Below are positions 1 to 8,223 of a stretch of 58,673 nt of DNA, in pieces. Below the pieces are notes generated by a model. It saw nothing but the letters and a program-made list of their open reading frames with translations. It did not search any database and was not told the origin of the DNA. The position numbers and the translations under genes were made by a program. Within the stretch, counting starts at the first letter, position 1, and each line of letters starts with the position of its first letter. Origin of the DNA: Opitutales bacterium (GTDB taxonomy: Bacteria > Verrucomicrobiota > Verrucomicrobiia > Opitutales > Oceanipulchritudinaceae); contig JAFIGG010000014.1 of the NCBI GenBank assembly GCA_020831485.1, forward strand, positions 1 to 58,673, given 5' to 3'.

Positions 1-38
1 TAATCTTTAGTAAGTTTGTTTTTTTGGGAGAAAAATGG

Positions 39-106
39 GGTGCCTGACACCAGGGGGAATAGGAAACGGAGTGAAGGAGAAACCTGAAATCAGGGTGCCT
101 GGCACC
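39..106. repeat. Two REP-like 13-base palindromes upstream of trpD
   Basis: GGTGCCTGACACC (39-51) and GGTGCCTGGCACC (94-106) lie 55 bases apart. The second is a perfect palindrome around a central T; the first has one mismatch. The rest of bases 1-197 shows no gene-like ORF. Such short palindromes resemble REP-type intergenic repeats, but with only two intergenic copies here the assignment is weak. The same sequence type also occurs inside coding DNA at 5343-5355 and 33183-33195. Confidence 0.4.
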
Positions 107-224
107 AAACGGTAGGAGCGAAGAGTGCAGGGGGCGTTTAAAGGGAGGTGTCGCTGGGGTTTGTGGGAGTTGGATGGTTTATTTTGCTTGAATCTCAGTG
201 ATGGAGCTTGTGTTTATTTTGGTT

Positions 225-1280
225 ATGAAAGCCTTGGAACCATTGATCGAGCAGCTGCAATCCGGTGAATCCCTGAGTGAGGAGGGGGCGGAGCTGGCTG
301 CGCGGCTGCTGGCGGAGGAGGTTGTTGATGATGAGCTCAAGAGGGCGTTTCTCATAGCTCTGGGAGAAAAGGGTGAAACTGTTCAGGAAGTCTCAGCTTT
401 TGCCAGGGTATTTCGGTCGCTGGCGCTGAATCCAGGTTTGGAGGATTGGGCTGCGAGGGGAATTGATATAGTGGGCACAGGCGGGAGCGGTTCAGGGGGA
501 TACAACATTTCGTCTGTCACGGCTTTTGTCGTGGCGGCTGCGGGTGTTCCAGTCTTGAAGCACGGGAACCGGGCCATTACTTCACAAAGTGGCTCAGCGG
601 ATTTTTTGGGAATGGCCGGCATCAGCTTGGAATCCGATCCTGCGCGTCTGCGTAAATCGCTTGAAACGCTTAATTTTTGCTTCTTTTTCGCACCGGCATT
701 TCACCCAGCGTTCAAACACATTATGCCGGTTCGTAAGGCGATGGCGGCAGAAGGAAAACGCAGTGTTTTCAACATTCTTGGGCCATTGATCAATCCTGCT
801 GCTCCGCGTGCACAACTACTTGGTGTTTCCAGTCTGGAGTGGCTGGAGCCCTTGGCCGCAAGCTTGACTCAGCTGGGATTGGCAAGGGGGCTGACGGTTT
901 ACTCTGAGTTGAGCGATGGCCGACGAATGGATGAACTAACAACCGCTGGAGAAAATCATCTCGCCGGTATGGGGGATCTTGCGGACGTTCGGCAGACTAA
1001 AACTCCGGAGGATTGGGGCTTTGTCCGCACCAATCCGGAACAGTTGCGGGGTGCTGAAGCTGAAGCGAACTGGCAGCTTTTCCAGGACATTCTCGAGGGC
1101 AGGGGGCGATCCGGTCTGGTGGATACTATTGTCCTCAATGCCGCGGCAGCCCTATGGGTGGCAGAAAAAGCGGACAGTCTCGAGACAGGTCTTTCTATGG
1201 CGCGTGAATTGCTGCTCGGCGGTGCAGTGCGGGACTGGGTTAGTCGGACCCGTGCCTTCTATCAGGAAGCGTCAATATGA
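225..1280 (+). CDS. trpD: Anthranilate phosphoribosyltransferase
   Basis: Second step of tryptophan synthesis: transfers phosphoribose from PRPP to anthranilate, in the cytoplasm. Family motifs are visible in order: the glycine loop GTGGSGSGGYNISS, KHGNRAITSQSGSAD, the NILGPLINPA segment, and MDELTTAG near the metal/PRPP site. The length of about 351 aa is normal. I start at ATG 225 because MKALEPLIEQLQSG aligns with family N-termini. In-frame GTG 198 and ATG 201 would add nine hydrophobic residues that the family lacks, and no start has a convincing ribosome site. The glycine loop has Ser where most members have Asp (GTGGD) and lacks the usual Thr/Phe, a mild variant. The stop overlaps glmM by four bases (ATGA), suggesting coupled translation, although the two pathways are unrelated. 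No other trp gene is in the window. Confidence 0.92.
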   Translation: MKALEPLIEQLQSGESLSEEGAELAARLLAEEVVDDELKRAFLIALGEKGETVQEVSAFARVFRSLALNPGLEDWAARGIDIVGTGGSGSGGYNISSVTAFVVAAAGVPVLKHGNRAITSQSGSADFLGMAGISLESDPARLRKSLETLNFCFFFAPAFHPAFKHIMPVRKAMAAEGKRSVFNILGPLINPAAPRAQLLGVSSLEWLEPLAASLTQLGLARGLTVYSELSDGRRMDELTTAGENHLAGMGDLADVRQTKTPEDWGFVRTNPEQLRGAEAEANWQLFQDILEGRGRSGLVDTIVLNAAAALWVAEKADSLETGLSMARELLLGGAVRDWVSRTRAFYQEASI

Positions 1281-2626
1281 AATATTTTGGGACCGATGGA
1301 ATTCGCGACCGTGTGGATGGACCCTTGTTGCAGGAGTCCTTCGTCTGGCGCGTGGGTGCGGCCCTTGGGCGCTGGCTTAATGCGCGCCATCAAAAGGGAG
1401 CCGCACCACATGTCGTGATTGGCCGCGACACGCGTGCCAGCGGTGGGCGCTTGCTTTATGTTCTCACCGAAGGTTTGCATTCTGAGGGTATCAAGGTCTT
1501 TGACGGGGGAATTGTTCCGACTCCGGGGATTGCCCTTGCGGTTTCGGATCTGGATCTCGACCTCGGAGTGGTGATTACGGCGTCGCACAATCCGGCCAGT
1601 GATAATGGCATCAAACTTTTTGCGCCCGGAGGTGTTAAGCTGAAGGATGAAGACGAGCAGGCTATTGAGGACTTGATTGATGCCGTTCCAAAGCGTCATT
1701 TATCCTCGATCGTGCCGCCTCCCATAATGCTGTACGATGCCCGCCGTCACTATCTGGAGCGGATTCGCCGCGACGTCACTCCCAACTTACTTGTTGGGCG
1801 GCGTATCCTGCTGGACACCGCGAACGGTGCTGCTAGTTTCACCACCCCGGAGGTCCTTGCTGAGCTCGGCGCTCAATTGATTTGCCGGGGTAATGATCCC
1901 AGCGGCCATAACATCAATTCAGAGGTTGGCAGCGAATACGTGGACTTGCTGGCTCCGCGAGTGCGGGAACTGCCTGTAGATATTGCAATCGCTCACGATG
2001 GCGACGGCGATCGGGTGATATTTGTCGACGAATGCGGCAAGGTAGTCGACGGGGATGCCCTAATGGCTGTCATCGCCTGTCATTGGCTCCAGACCAAGCG
2101 TCTACGGAATCGGACACTTGTGACCACTGTTATGAGCAACGCTGGTTTGGAAACGGCGGTGCGGAACGCCGGAGGACAGGTGCAGCGAAGTGATGTAGGA
2201 GACCGTAATGTCTTCTTCAAAATGGTCGAAGGGGATTTCAATTTTGGTGGAGAATCCAGTGGACACTTTATTCTCCGCGATACTTTGCCGACGGGGGATG
2301 GTTTGCTGGCTGCGCTGGAGGTCTTGAAGATTATTGTGGAGACGGGGAGACCCCTGTCTGAACTCAGGGCGGTCTATCAGCCTGCTCCTCAGGCGAAGGT
2401 CAATCTGAAAGTTTCTGCGAAGCCAGCCCTGGAAGAGATGCCGGCCTTGCAGGAGGATTTGGAAGCATTCAACGCGGGATTGGGCGTTGGCGCACGCAGC
2501 CTGCTACGTTATTCGGGAACGGAGCCGCGTGTTCGCCTGCTGGTTGAGGCTCTGGAGAAGGATACTGCCGAGCGAGGATTGAAGGATCTGACCGAGATTG
2601 TCCGCAGGCATTTACCAGTGATTTGA
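1277..2626 (+). CDS. glmM: Phosphoglucosamine mutase
   Basis: Interconverts glucosamine-6-phosphate and glucosamine-1-phosphate, feeding UDP-GlcNAc for peptidoglycan and LPS. The 449 aa are full length. All four phosphohexomutase signatures are present: FGTDGIR at residues 4-10, the phosphoserine loop TASHNP with Ser103 as the likely phosphorylated residue, the metal loop DGDGDR at 241-246, the sugar-binding GGESSGH at 324-330, and the phosphate-binding RYSGTEPRVR at 411-420. GGESSGH and the short N-terminus fit GlmM better than phosphomannomutase. The start codon overlaps the trpD stop (ATGA). Confidence 0.94.
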   Translation: MKYFGTDGIRDRVDGPLLQESFVWRVGAALGRWLNARHQKGAAPHVVIGRDTRASGGRLLYVLTEGLHSEGIKVFDGGIVPTPGIALAVSDLDLDLGVVITASHNPASDNGIKLFAPGGVKLKDEDEQAIEDLIDAVPKRHLSSIVPPPIMLYDARRHYLERIRRDVTPNLLVGRRILLDTANGAASFTTPEVLAELGAQLICRGNDPSGHNINSEVGSEYVDLLAPRVRELPVDIAIAHDGDGDRVIFVDECGKVVDGDALMAVIACHWLQTKRLRNRTLVTTVMSNAGLETAVRNAGGQVQRSDVGDRNVFFKMVEGDFNFGGESSGHFILRDTLPTGDGLLAALEVLKIIVETGRPLSELRAVYQPAPQAKVNLKVSAKPALEEMPALQEDLEAFNAGLGVGARSLLRYSGTEPRVRLLVEALEKDTAERGLKDLTEIVRRHLPVI

Positions 2627-2685
2627 TTCATCTTTCCTCACGGTGCATTTTGCATTTTTTGCAAAGCGTGGTTCATTGACGGCTC

Positions 2686-3492
2686 ATGCTCTCCGTTTCA
2701 TCCGCACTACTACTTTTCTGGGCTATCCTGGTCGTCTCATTCACCGTACTCTGGTACCTTGGCGAACGTCGTGGAAACGCGGCCATTGTAGACGTCGCCT
2801 GGTCCTGGGGCTTGGGGCTGTGCGTGGTTGGACTTGCCTTGATCCTGCCGGGTGAACTTGCCCGACGGTTGCTGCTGGCGGCTTTGCTCGGTTTTTGGGG
2901 GCTACGACTGGGGTGGCATATCTTTGTCCGCCTGCGCAGAGAGGATGGAGAAGAGGGTCGCTACCGCTATTTGCGCGAGCATTGGGGAGAACGGGCTTTT
3001 TTCATGTTTTGGGTCTTTTTTCAGGTTCAGGCCTTTTCGATCATTCTGCTTGCCGCTCCGATTGCTGTTTTGATGGCATGGTCCCCCGGCGCGCTTGGTT
3101 TATGGGACTTTCTTGGCGCTGTCTGGATCGCCGGGGCTTTGGCAGGGGAGGCCATTGCAGACCGCCAGCTCTCAGTCTGGAAGGCGGACTCCGAAAACCG
3201 CGGCAAGACCTGTCGCAGGGGATTGTGGGCTTGGAGTCGACACCCCAATTATTTTTTTGAATGGTGTCATTGGTTGGGCTATCCAATCATTGGTATCCCT
3301 CTTTTGCTCGCAGGGCATTTGGGCGCCTGGGCCTTCCTTTGGCTCGGCCCGGTGGTGATGCTTTGGTTGCTCTTGCGTATGACTGGAATTCCTTACACTG
3401 AAAAGCAGGCACTGCGGAGTCGCGGTGAGGACTATGCGCGCTACCAGCGCGAAGTCTCTGCCTTTGTTCCTCTGCCACCGAAACGGAAATAA
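2686..3492 (+). CDS. DUF1295 membrane protein (steroid 5-alpha-reductase-like fold)
   Basis: An integral membrane protein of 268 aa with about six to seven hydrophobic segments. It ends in the DUF1295 signature GLWAWSRHPNYFFEW, followed by GEDYARYQ. This C-terminal pattern is shared with isoprenylcysteine methyltransferase and 5-alpha-reductase-like enzymes acting on lipids in the membrane. The substrate is unknown. It lies 7 bases upstream of a cyclopropane-synthase-like methyltransferase; DUF1295 and such methyltransferases are frequent neighbours in bacteria, often in lipid-modification or photo-oxidative-stress clusters. I infer that the two act on the same membrane fatty acyl chain. The start ATG 2686 is followed directly by the first membrane segment. 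Confidence 0.85.
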   Translation: MLSVSSALLLFWAILVVSFTVLWYLGERRGNAAIVDVAWSWGLGLCVVGLALILPGELARRLLLAALLGFWGLRLGWHIFVRLRREDGEEGRYRYLREHWGERAFFMFWVFFQVQAFSIILLAAPIAVLMAWSPGALGLWDFLGAVWIAGALAGEAIADRQLSVWKADSENRGKTCRRGLWAWSRHPNYFFEWCHWLGYPIIGIPLLLAGHLGAWAFLWLGPVVMLWLLLRMTGIPYTEKQALRSRGEDYARYQREVSAFVPLPPKRK

Positions 3493-3499
3493 TACAAAA

Positions 3500-4537
3500 A
3501 TGAGCGCGATAAAATGGGCGGAAAAATCCTGGATGCCCGATGCATTGATACGCATCGGGATTCGTAAACTCCTTGCAAAGCGGCTTCGGGACGAAGCTTC
3601 AACCCGCAAGGTCGACACCCTCAGTAATTTTGTTGCGGAACTGAAGACGCTGCCCGTTGCGATCGAGACCGAGAAAGCCAACGAGCAGCACTACGAGTTG
3701 CCCTCCAGCTATTTCAAAAAAGTTCTCGGGCCGCGGCTTAAATACAGTTCCACCTACTGGCCGGATGGCGTTAGGGACCTTGCTGAGTCAGAAGAGAGCA
3801 TGCTTAAGCTGACGGCTCGACGGGCTGGGATTCGGGACGGCGACCGCATTCTTGAGCTGGGTTGTGGTTGGGGTAGCTTCTCCCTGTGGGCGGCGGAGCA
3901 TTTTCCGAATAGCCAGGTCGTAGGCGTGTCCAACTCCCGTACTCAACGTGAATGGATTTCGAGTCAGGCGGAGCAGCGCGGCTTGATGAATATCGAGATT
4001 CGTACGGCGGACATGAATAGCTTTGACCCCGATTCCCAGTTTGATCGGGTCGTGTCGATTGAGATGTTTGAGCATATGAAAAACTACGAGGTGCTGCTTA
4101 AGCGTATCGCCTCCTGGCTGCGCCCCGGCGGCACGCTCTTCGTGCACATCTTTACCCATCGTCTTTTTGCTTACCATTTCGATGATCAAGGTGATGACGA
4201 CGATTGGATGGCACGCTATTTTTTCACCGGAGGCCTCATGCCGAGCGACCATCTTCTGCTTTATTTTCAGGATGACCTCCGCATTGACAGTCATTGGCGA
4301 TTGAACGGAACCCATTACAGCCGCACCCTCGAGGAATGGCTCAAGCGTCAGGATGCCTGCCGCAATGAGTTATTGCCAATCTTTACGGAGTGTTATGGAA
4401 GTCGTTCAGCTGCCCGGCTCTGGTTGCAGCGTTGGCGTATTTTCTACATGGCCTGCAGTGAGTTGTTCGGCTATAAGGGCGGTAAAGAATGGATGGTGTC
4501 CCATTACAGATTTATCAAACCCGAATCCAATAAATGA
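3500..4537 (+). CDS. Cyclopropane-fatty-acyl-phospholipid synthase-like methyltransferase
   Basis: An SAM-dependent methyltransferase of the CFA/mycolic-acid synthase family, 345 aa. The SAM-binding motif LELGCGWGS is at residues 118-126, preceded by HYELPSSYFKKVLG, the family's substrate-entry region. EMFEHM and FVHIFTHR follow as expected for the core. It is shorter than E. coli Cfa (about 380 aa), mostly at the N-terminus. The start is taken as ATG 3500, because an upstream in-frame extension to 3425 would lie inside the previous gene. It sits 7 bases after the DUF1295 gene and overlaps tamB by four bases (ATGA). It methylates unsaturated acyl chains by family analogy; whether the product is a cyclopropane, a methyl branch or a furan precursor cannot be told from sequence. 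Confidence 0.85.
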   Translation: MSAIKWAEKSWMPDALIRIGIRKLLAKRLRDEASTRKVDTLSNFVAELKTLPVAIETEKANEQHYELPSSYFKKVLGPRLKYSSTYWPDGVRDLAESEESMLKLTARRAGIRDGDRILELGCGWGSFSLWAAEHFPNSQVVGVSNSRTQREWISSQAEQRGLMNIEIRTADMNSFDPDSQFDRVVSIEMFEHMKNYEVLLKRIASWLRPGGTLFVHIFTHRLFAYHFDDQGDDDDWMARYFFTGGLMPSDHLLLYFQDDLRIDSHWRLNGTHYSRTLEEWLKRQDACRNELLPIFTECYGSRSAARLWLQRWRIFYMACSELFGYKGGKEWMVSHYRFIKPESNK

Positions 4538-7500
4538 GGGGTTGGTTGAAAAGCTGGAAGTTCTGGCTGTTGGCGGTCGTTTTCTTCTCTGTTCTCGCTG
4601 TGATCACCTTGCCTTGGTGGTTTGCCTGGGGCGCCCAGCTGGTGCTGCGGGGTCAGGGTATATCGGTTGGCTCCTGGCAGGTTGAAGGCTGGCAACATTA
4701 CGAGTTGCGCGACATTGAGGTTCAGTTGGATGCGGGCGAAGGTGAAGTGGGTCAATTGCGCATGGTGCAGCCCTGGACCTGGTCTCTCGGTGTCTGGCGG
4801 GAGACGGCGGATGTCGGCGCTGAGCCATCCCTGCACGCGAAAGACGTATTTTGGCGGCAGGCGATTGGGGATGGGGATCCCAGCGACGAGCCTGTTCCGG
4901 GAGTGACGGCTATTTACGAGTTGCTGGAAGAGCTTCAGCCTACTTTGCAGCGCTGGGTGCCGCACTTGCTGGTAGAGGGCACTCAGATCGATGCGGCAGG
5001 AAACCGCATTGATGTATCGCGACTCCTCTGGAAGGACGGTGAGTTGGATCTGGATCTCTCCTATCCGGTCGCCAATATTCGGGCTCACCTGTCCGGCCCC
5101 CTGGAGGGCCCCTGGACCCTCCGGGCTGAAACGCCTTTCTATCCGGAACCGCTCGAGTTGTCCTTGCGCCCGGAGCGCAGAGACAACCGCCTCGACCTTG
5201 GTTGGACGGTCAACTTGCGGCCAATGAGCGCCACTGGGGGGCTGCGGTTTAGCGGAGCGGACAGCATTCCGGTTTTTGGAGATGGAGAGTGGCTTTTGGC
5301 CGGCTTGAGCGGCGTTGATTTCGGTTTGCCCCAGTTAAGGGAGGTGTCAGGCACCGTTCAGTTTGAGTGGCGGGACGAGCGCTGGCAGGCGCTTGCGAAG
5401 CTCGAAGGTGTTTGGGAAGAGGCGGAGCACAGCATTCCGGTGCTGCTGGATATCGACCTGTTTGGAGACACCGAGCGGGCACATTTTCGGGCCTTGGAGG
5501 TTTCTGCACCTTGGTTGGAGGCTCAGTTGGACGCGGAGACCCGTTTCGATTTTGAGCAGCGGCTCTTTCTCGATCCATTTCGCTTTGACCTGCATGCACA
5601 TCTGGCGGCGCTTGAAATACCGGGTTTAGACGGGGAGTTATTTTTCAGTGTCGAAACCGATCCTTGGACCGGGGGTGCGGAGCTTCCGGGCAGTTTCTTC
5701 GAACTCAGCGCCGAACAGATCCGCTACATGGAATGGGACTTTCGGGATTTACAAGCCTCCGGGCAGCTGCGGTATCCAAAGCTGGAGTTTGACTCGCTCC
5801 GCCTGAGCATGGGTGAGGAGACTCATTTTTCAGCCGGCGCGGATCTGGACTTTGAGAGTCGGCTTTGGAATCTAACAGATGCCTCATTGCAGCTTTGGCA
5901 TCGTGATCTGGATTTTCTGCTCGAGGGTGAGACTTCGACGAACGGGCAAGTAGCTGCCGAGCAGTGGAGCCTTGGAAATGTGCCTTTCCCTGAATCGAGC
6001 CTTTGGACCCTCGATGCCCGCGGAAAATGGGGCGAGACTCAGGAGGCAATCGTTGACCTAAAACTGGAGAGCGATGCGCTCGACTCCCGCTTGGATCTGG
6101 GTTTGTATTGGGCAGCGCCCGAACTTCATTTGGCCTTGCAAGGCTTTCAAGTAGAAGCCCGTGGCGGCGATCCGCTGGAGTTGGAGAATCCCGTGGAACT
6201 GAACCTGACCGTGGGAGATACGCTGGTCTGGGCCTTTGACCGATTCAGCTTGTTGGGTGCCAGCGGCATGGCGTTGACGGCTGAAGGTCGTGGCCGGGGC
6301 GATTTACCCGAGCGACTTCAATTTGTTTTGGAAGACTTTGAAAGCCAGACTTGGGCGGAATGGTTGCCCGAGGAGTGGCCGCTTTTTGAGCTGAACCGGG
6401 TGGAGCTGGATTGGCATCCTGACTCAGAGTCTTCGGACTGGATTGCCGCCCGAATACGGGCTGAGGCCTTCGTTAAGGTGGATGTTCTGGAGGATAATCA
6501 AGGCGTTCATATCGACATCGATACCCGTATGGATAGCGAGGGTATGCACATTACGCGTTTTGACTGGCGTGGGCAAACTGCGCCCTTCATCGAAGCGGGT
6601 GGTTATTTTCCCTTGCGGCTGGCAAGCGAAGAGGACCAACTGCAGGCGCGGGTGATCCCGGAGCGCGACATGGATTTGAGCCTTCGGCTGAGCTCCCGGC
6701 CGGTTCTTCTAAGGATGGTCGAAGGGTTTACCGGACTTGAGCTCAGCGATCCACAGGTCAATCTCGAGCTGGCGGGCCGTTTCAACCGGCCAACAGGTCA
6801 TTTACAGGTGGCCATCGATCAGATCCGCAGCGACCGGTTTGGCGAAGCATTGCCCTTTCAATTGGACTCCATCGATCTGAATCTGAGCCTCAATCCCAAT
6901 GGGCTTTTTCTGGACCCTCTTGAGTTTTCGTACCTCGGTGACAGCTTTCGTGCCACCGGCGAGATGCCGATGCGGAATGAGGATTGGCAGGCACTCTGGG
7001 AAGAGCGTATCCTCCCGGATTGGAGTCGCACACAGGCTCGCTTGGAGTCTGAGCGCTTTCGCATTGAGGCACTGGCACCCTTGTTGCCGGACTTAATTGT
7101 TCCCGCAGGGACCATTGACATAGATCTGCGGCTGGAACCCGGCTGGAATCTCGGCGGCTTTGTCGAGTTGAGAGGTGCTTCCACCCGGCCCCTGGCTACC
7201 GGTTCAGGCTTACGCGACATCAATGGGCGGTTGATTTTTGATGGAACCCGGGTAGAAATCGACCACTTTCGCGCCTACATCGAGCGCCACGCTTTGAATT
7301 TGAGTGGCAGCGCGGACCTCAGCAATCCAATGGATCCTGGCCTGCAACTGCAACTGCAAGGCAACAATTTACCCATCATACGCCAGCAGGATTTGATCAT
7401 TCGCGGCGATGCCGACCTTAGATTGAATAAGGCTCCCGGGGGTCCGGCCAGAATCAGTGGAGACCTGAATCTACGTGAAAGCCTCGTATTGCAGGACTTG

Positions 7501-8223
7501 CGTGGCGTTATGAGACCCGGTGTTGCAACCGCAGCAGCGCGGCCTCCTTTTTTTAGCATCGAAGCCGATTATGTGAAGGATTGGGAACTCAATCTCAACA
7601 TTCGAGGTGACCGCTTCCTGCGGGTGCAGTCGCCCTTCTTCCGCGGACGACTTTCGAGTGACCTGCGCCTGCTCGGCACATTGGAAGAGCCCTATCTTAA
7701 CGGAGCGCTCACGGTGCCAACCGGTGTGGTTATTTTTCCTTTTGGCAACATTCGGCTGCAGCAGGGGGAAGTCCGCTTTGCCTCGGCTAATCCCTACGAT
7801 CCGCAGCTTGATGTCAGTGGTGAGGCTGAAACCATGGGCTACACCATTCGCATGAATGTCAGCGGTTCTGCCTATGATCCTCAGCTCCAGTTCAGCAGTA
7901 ATCCGCCACTGGCTCAGGAATCCATAATCCTGATGCTGACGGCTGGCATTATGCCCTCCGACGAAATAGGGGCTTCCGGCGGAGCGGTTGGCCAGCGCTT
8001 GGCGCTCTATCTGGGCCGCGGTCTTGCCGGCGATTTATTCACAGGAACGGAGGAGTCCTGGACCCGAAACCTTGATATCCGGAGTGGGGGAGCCATCTCT
8101 GAATCCGGACGCGAAACCTATCGCATCGAATACCGCCTCACAGAAGATTTCTCGATCTTTGGCGAAAACGATGTTTTTGATGAATACAACGTCGGCGTTC
8201 GCTGGCGTGTCTTTACCCGCTGA
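4534..8223 (+). CDS. tamB: TamB-like translocation and assembly module protein
   Basis: A 1229-aa inner-membrane-anchored periplasmic protein. One N-terminal membrane helix (about residues 10-32) is followed by a long, repetitive beta-rich region. A C-terminal TamB/DUF490 domain closes it (roughly 850-1229), with the typical late pattern of VPTGVVIFPFGNIRLQQGEV and NPPLAQESIILML and a beta-strand ending. TamB-type proteins form a hydrophobic groove across the periplasm that serves outer-membrane protein or phospholipid transport. The length matches E. coli TamB (about 1260 aa). The start overlaps the methyltransferase stop (ATGA), and the stop overlaps the Omp85 gene by one base (TGATG). The order tamB then tamA is the reverse of E. 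coli. Confidence 0.9.
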   Translation: MRGWLKSWKFWLLAVVFFSVLAVITLPWWFAWGAQLVLRGQGISVGSWQVEGWQHYELRDIEVQLDAGEGEVGQLRMVQPWTWSLGVWRETADVGAEPSLHAKDVFWRQAIGDGDPSDEPVPGVTAIYELLEELQPTLQRWVPHLLVEGTQIDAAGNRIDVSRLLWKDGELDLDLSYPVANIRAHLSGPLEGPWTLRAETPFYPEPLELSLRPERRDNRLDLGWTVNLRPMSATGGLRFSGADSIPVFGDGEWLLAGLSGVDFGLPQLREVSGTVQFEWRDERWQALAKLEGVWEEAEHSIPVLLDIDLFGDTERAHFRALEVSAPWLEAQLDAETRFDFEQRLFLDPFRFDLHAHLAALEIPGLDGELFFSVETDPWTGGAELPGSFFELSAEQIRYMEWDFRDLQASGQLRYPKLEFDSLRLSMGEETHFSAGADLDFESRLWNLTDASLQLWHRDLDFLLEGETSTNGQVAAEQWSLGNVPFPESSLWTLDARGKWGETQEAIVDLKLESDALDSRLDLGLYWAAPELHLALQGFQVEARGGDPLELENPVELNLTVGDTLVWAFDRFSLLGASGMALTAEGRGRGDLPERLQFVLEDFESQTWAEWLPEEWPLFELNRVELDWHPDSESSDWIAARIRAEAFVKVDVLEDNQGVHIDIDTRMDSEGMHITRFDWRGQTAPFIEAGGYFPLRLASEEDQLQARVIPERDMDLSLRLSSRPVLLRMVEGFTGLELSDPQVNLELAGRFNRPTGHLQVAIDQIRSDRFGEALPFQLDSIDLNLSLNPNGLFLDPLEFSYLGDSFRATGEMPMRNEDWQALWEERILPDWSRTQARLESERFRIEALAPLLPDLIVPAGTIDIDLRLEPGWNLGGFVELRGASTRPLATGSGLRDINGRLIFDGTRVEIDHFRAYIERHALNLSGSADLSNPMDPGLQLQLQGNNLPIIRQQDLIIRGDADLRLNKAPGGPARISGDLNLRESLVLQDLRGVMRPGVATAAARPPFFSIEADYVKDWELNLNIRGDRFLRVQSPFFRGRLSSDLRLLGTLEEPYLNGALTVPTGVVIFPFGNIRLQQGEVRFASANPYDPQLDVSGEAETMGYTIRMNVSGSAYDPQLQFSSNPPLAQESIILMLTAGIMPSDEIGASGGAVGQRLALYLGRGLAGDLFTGTEESWTRNLDIRSGGAISESGRETYRIEYRLTEDFSIFGENDVFDEYNVGVRWRVFTR

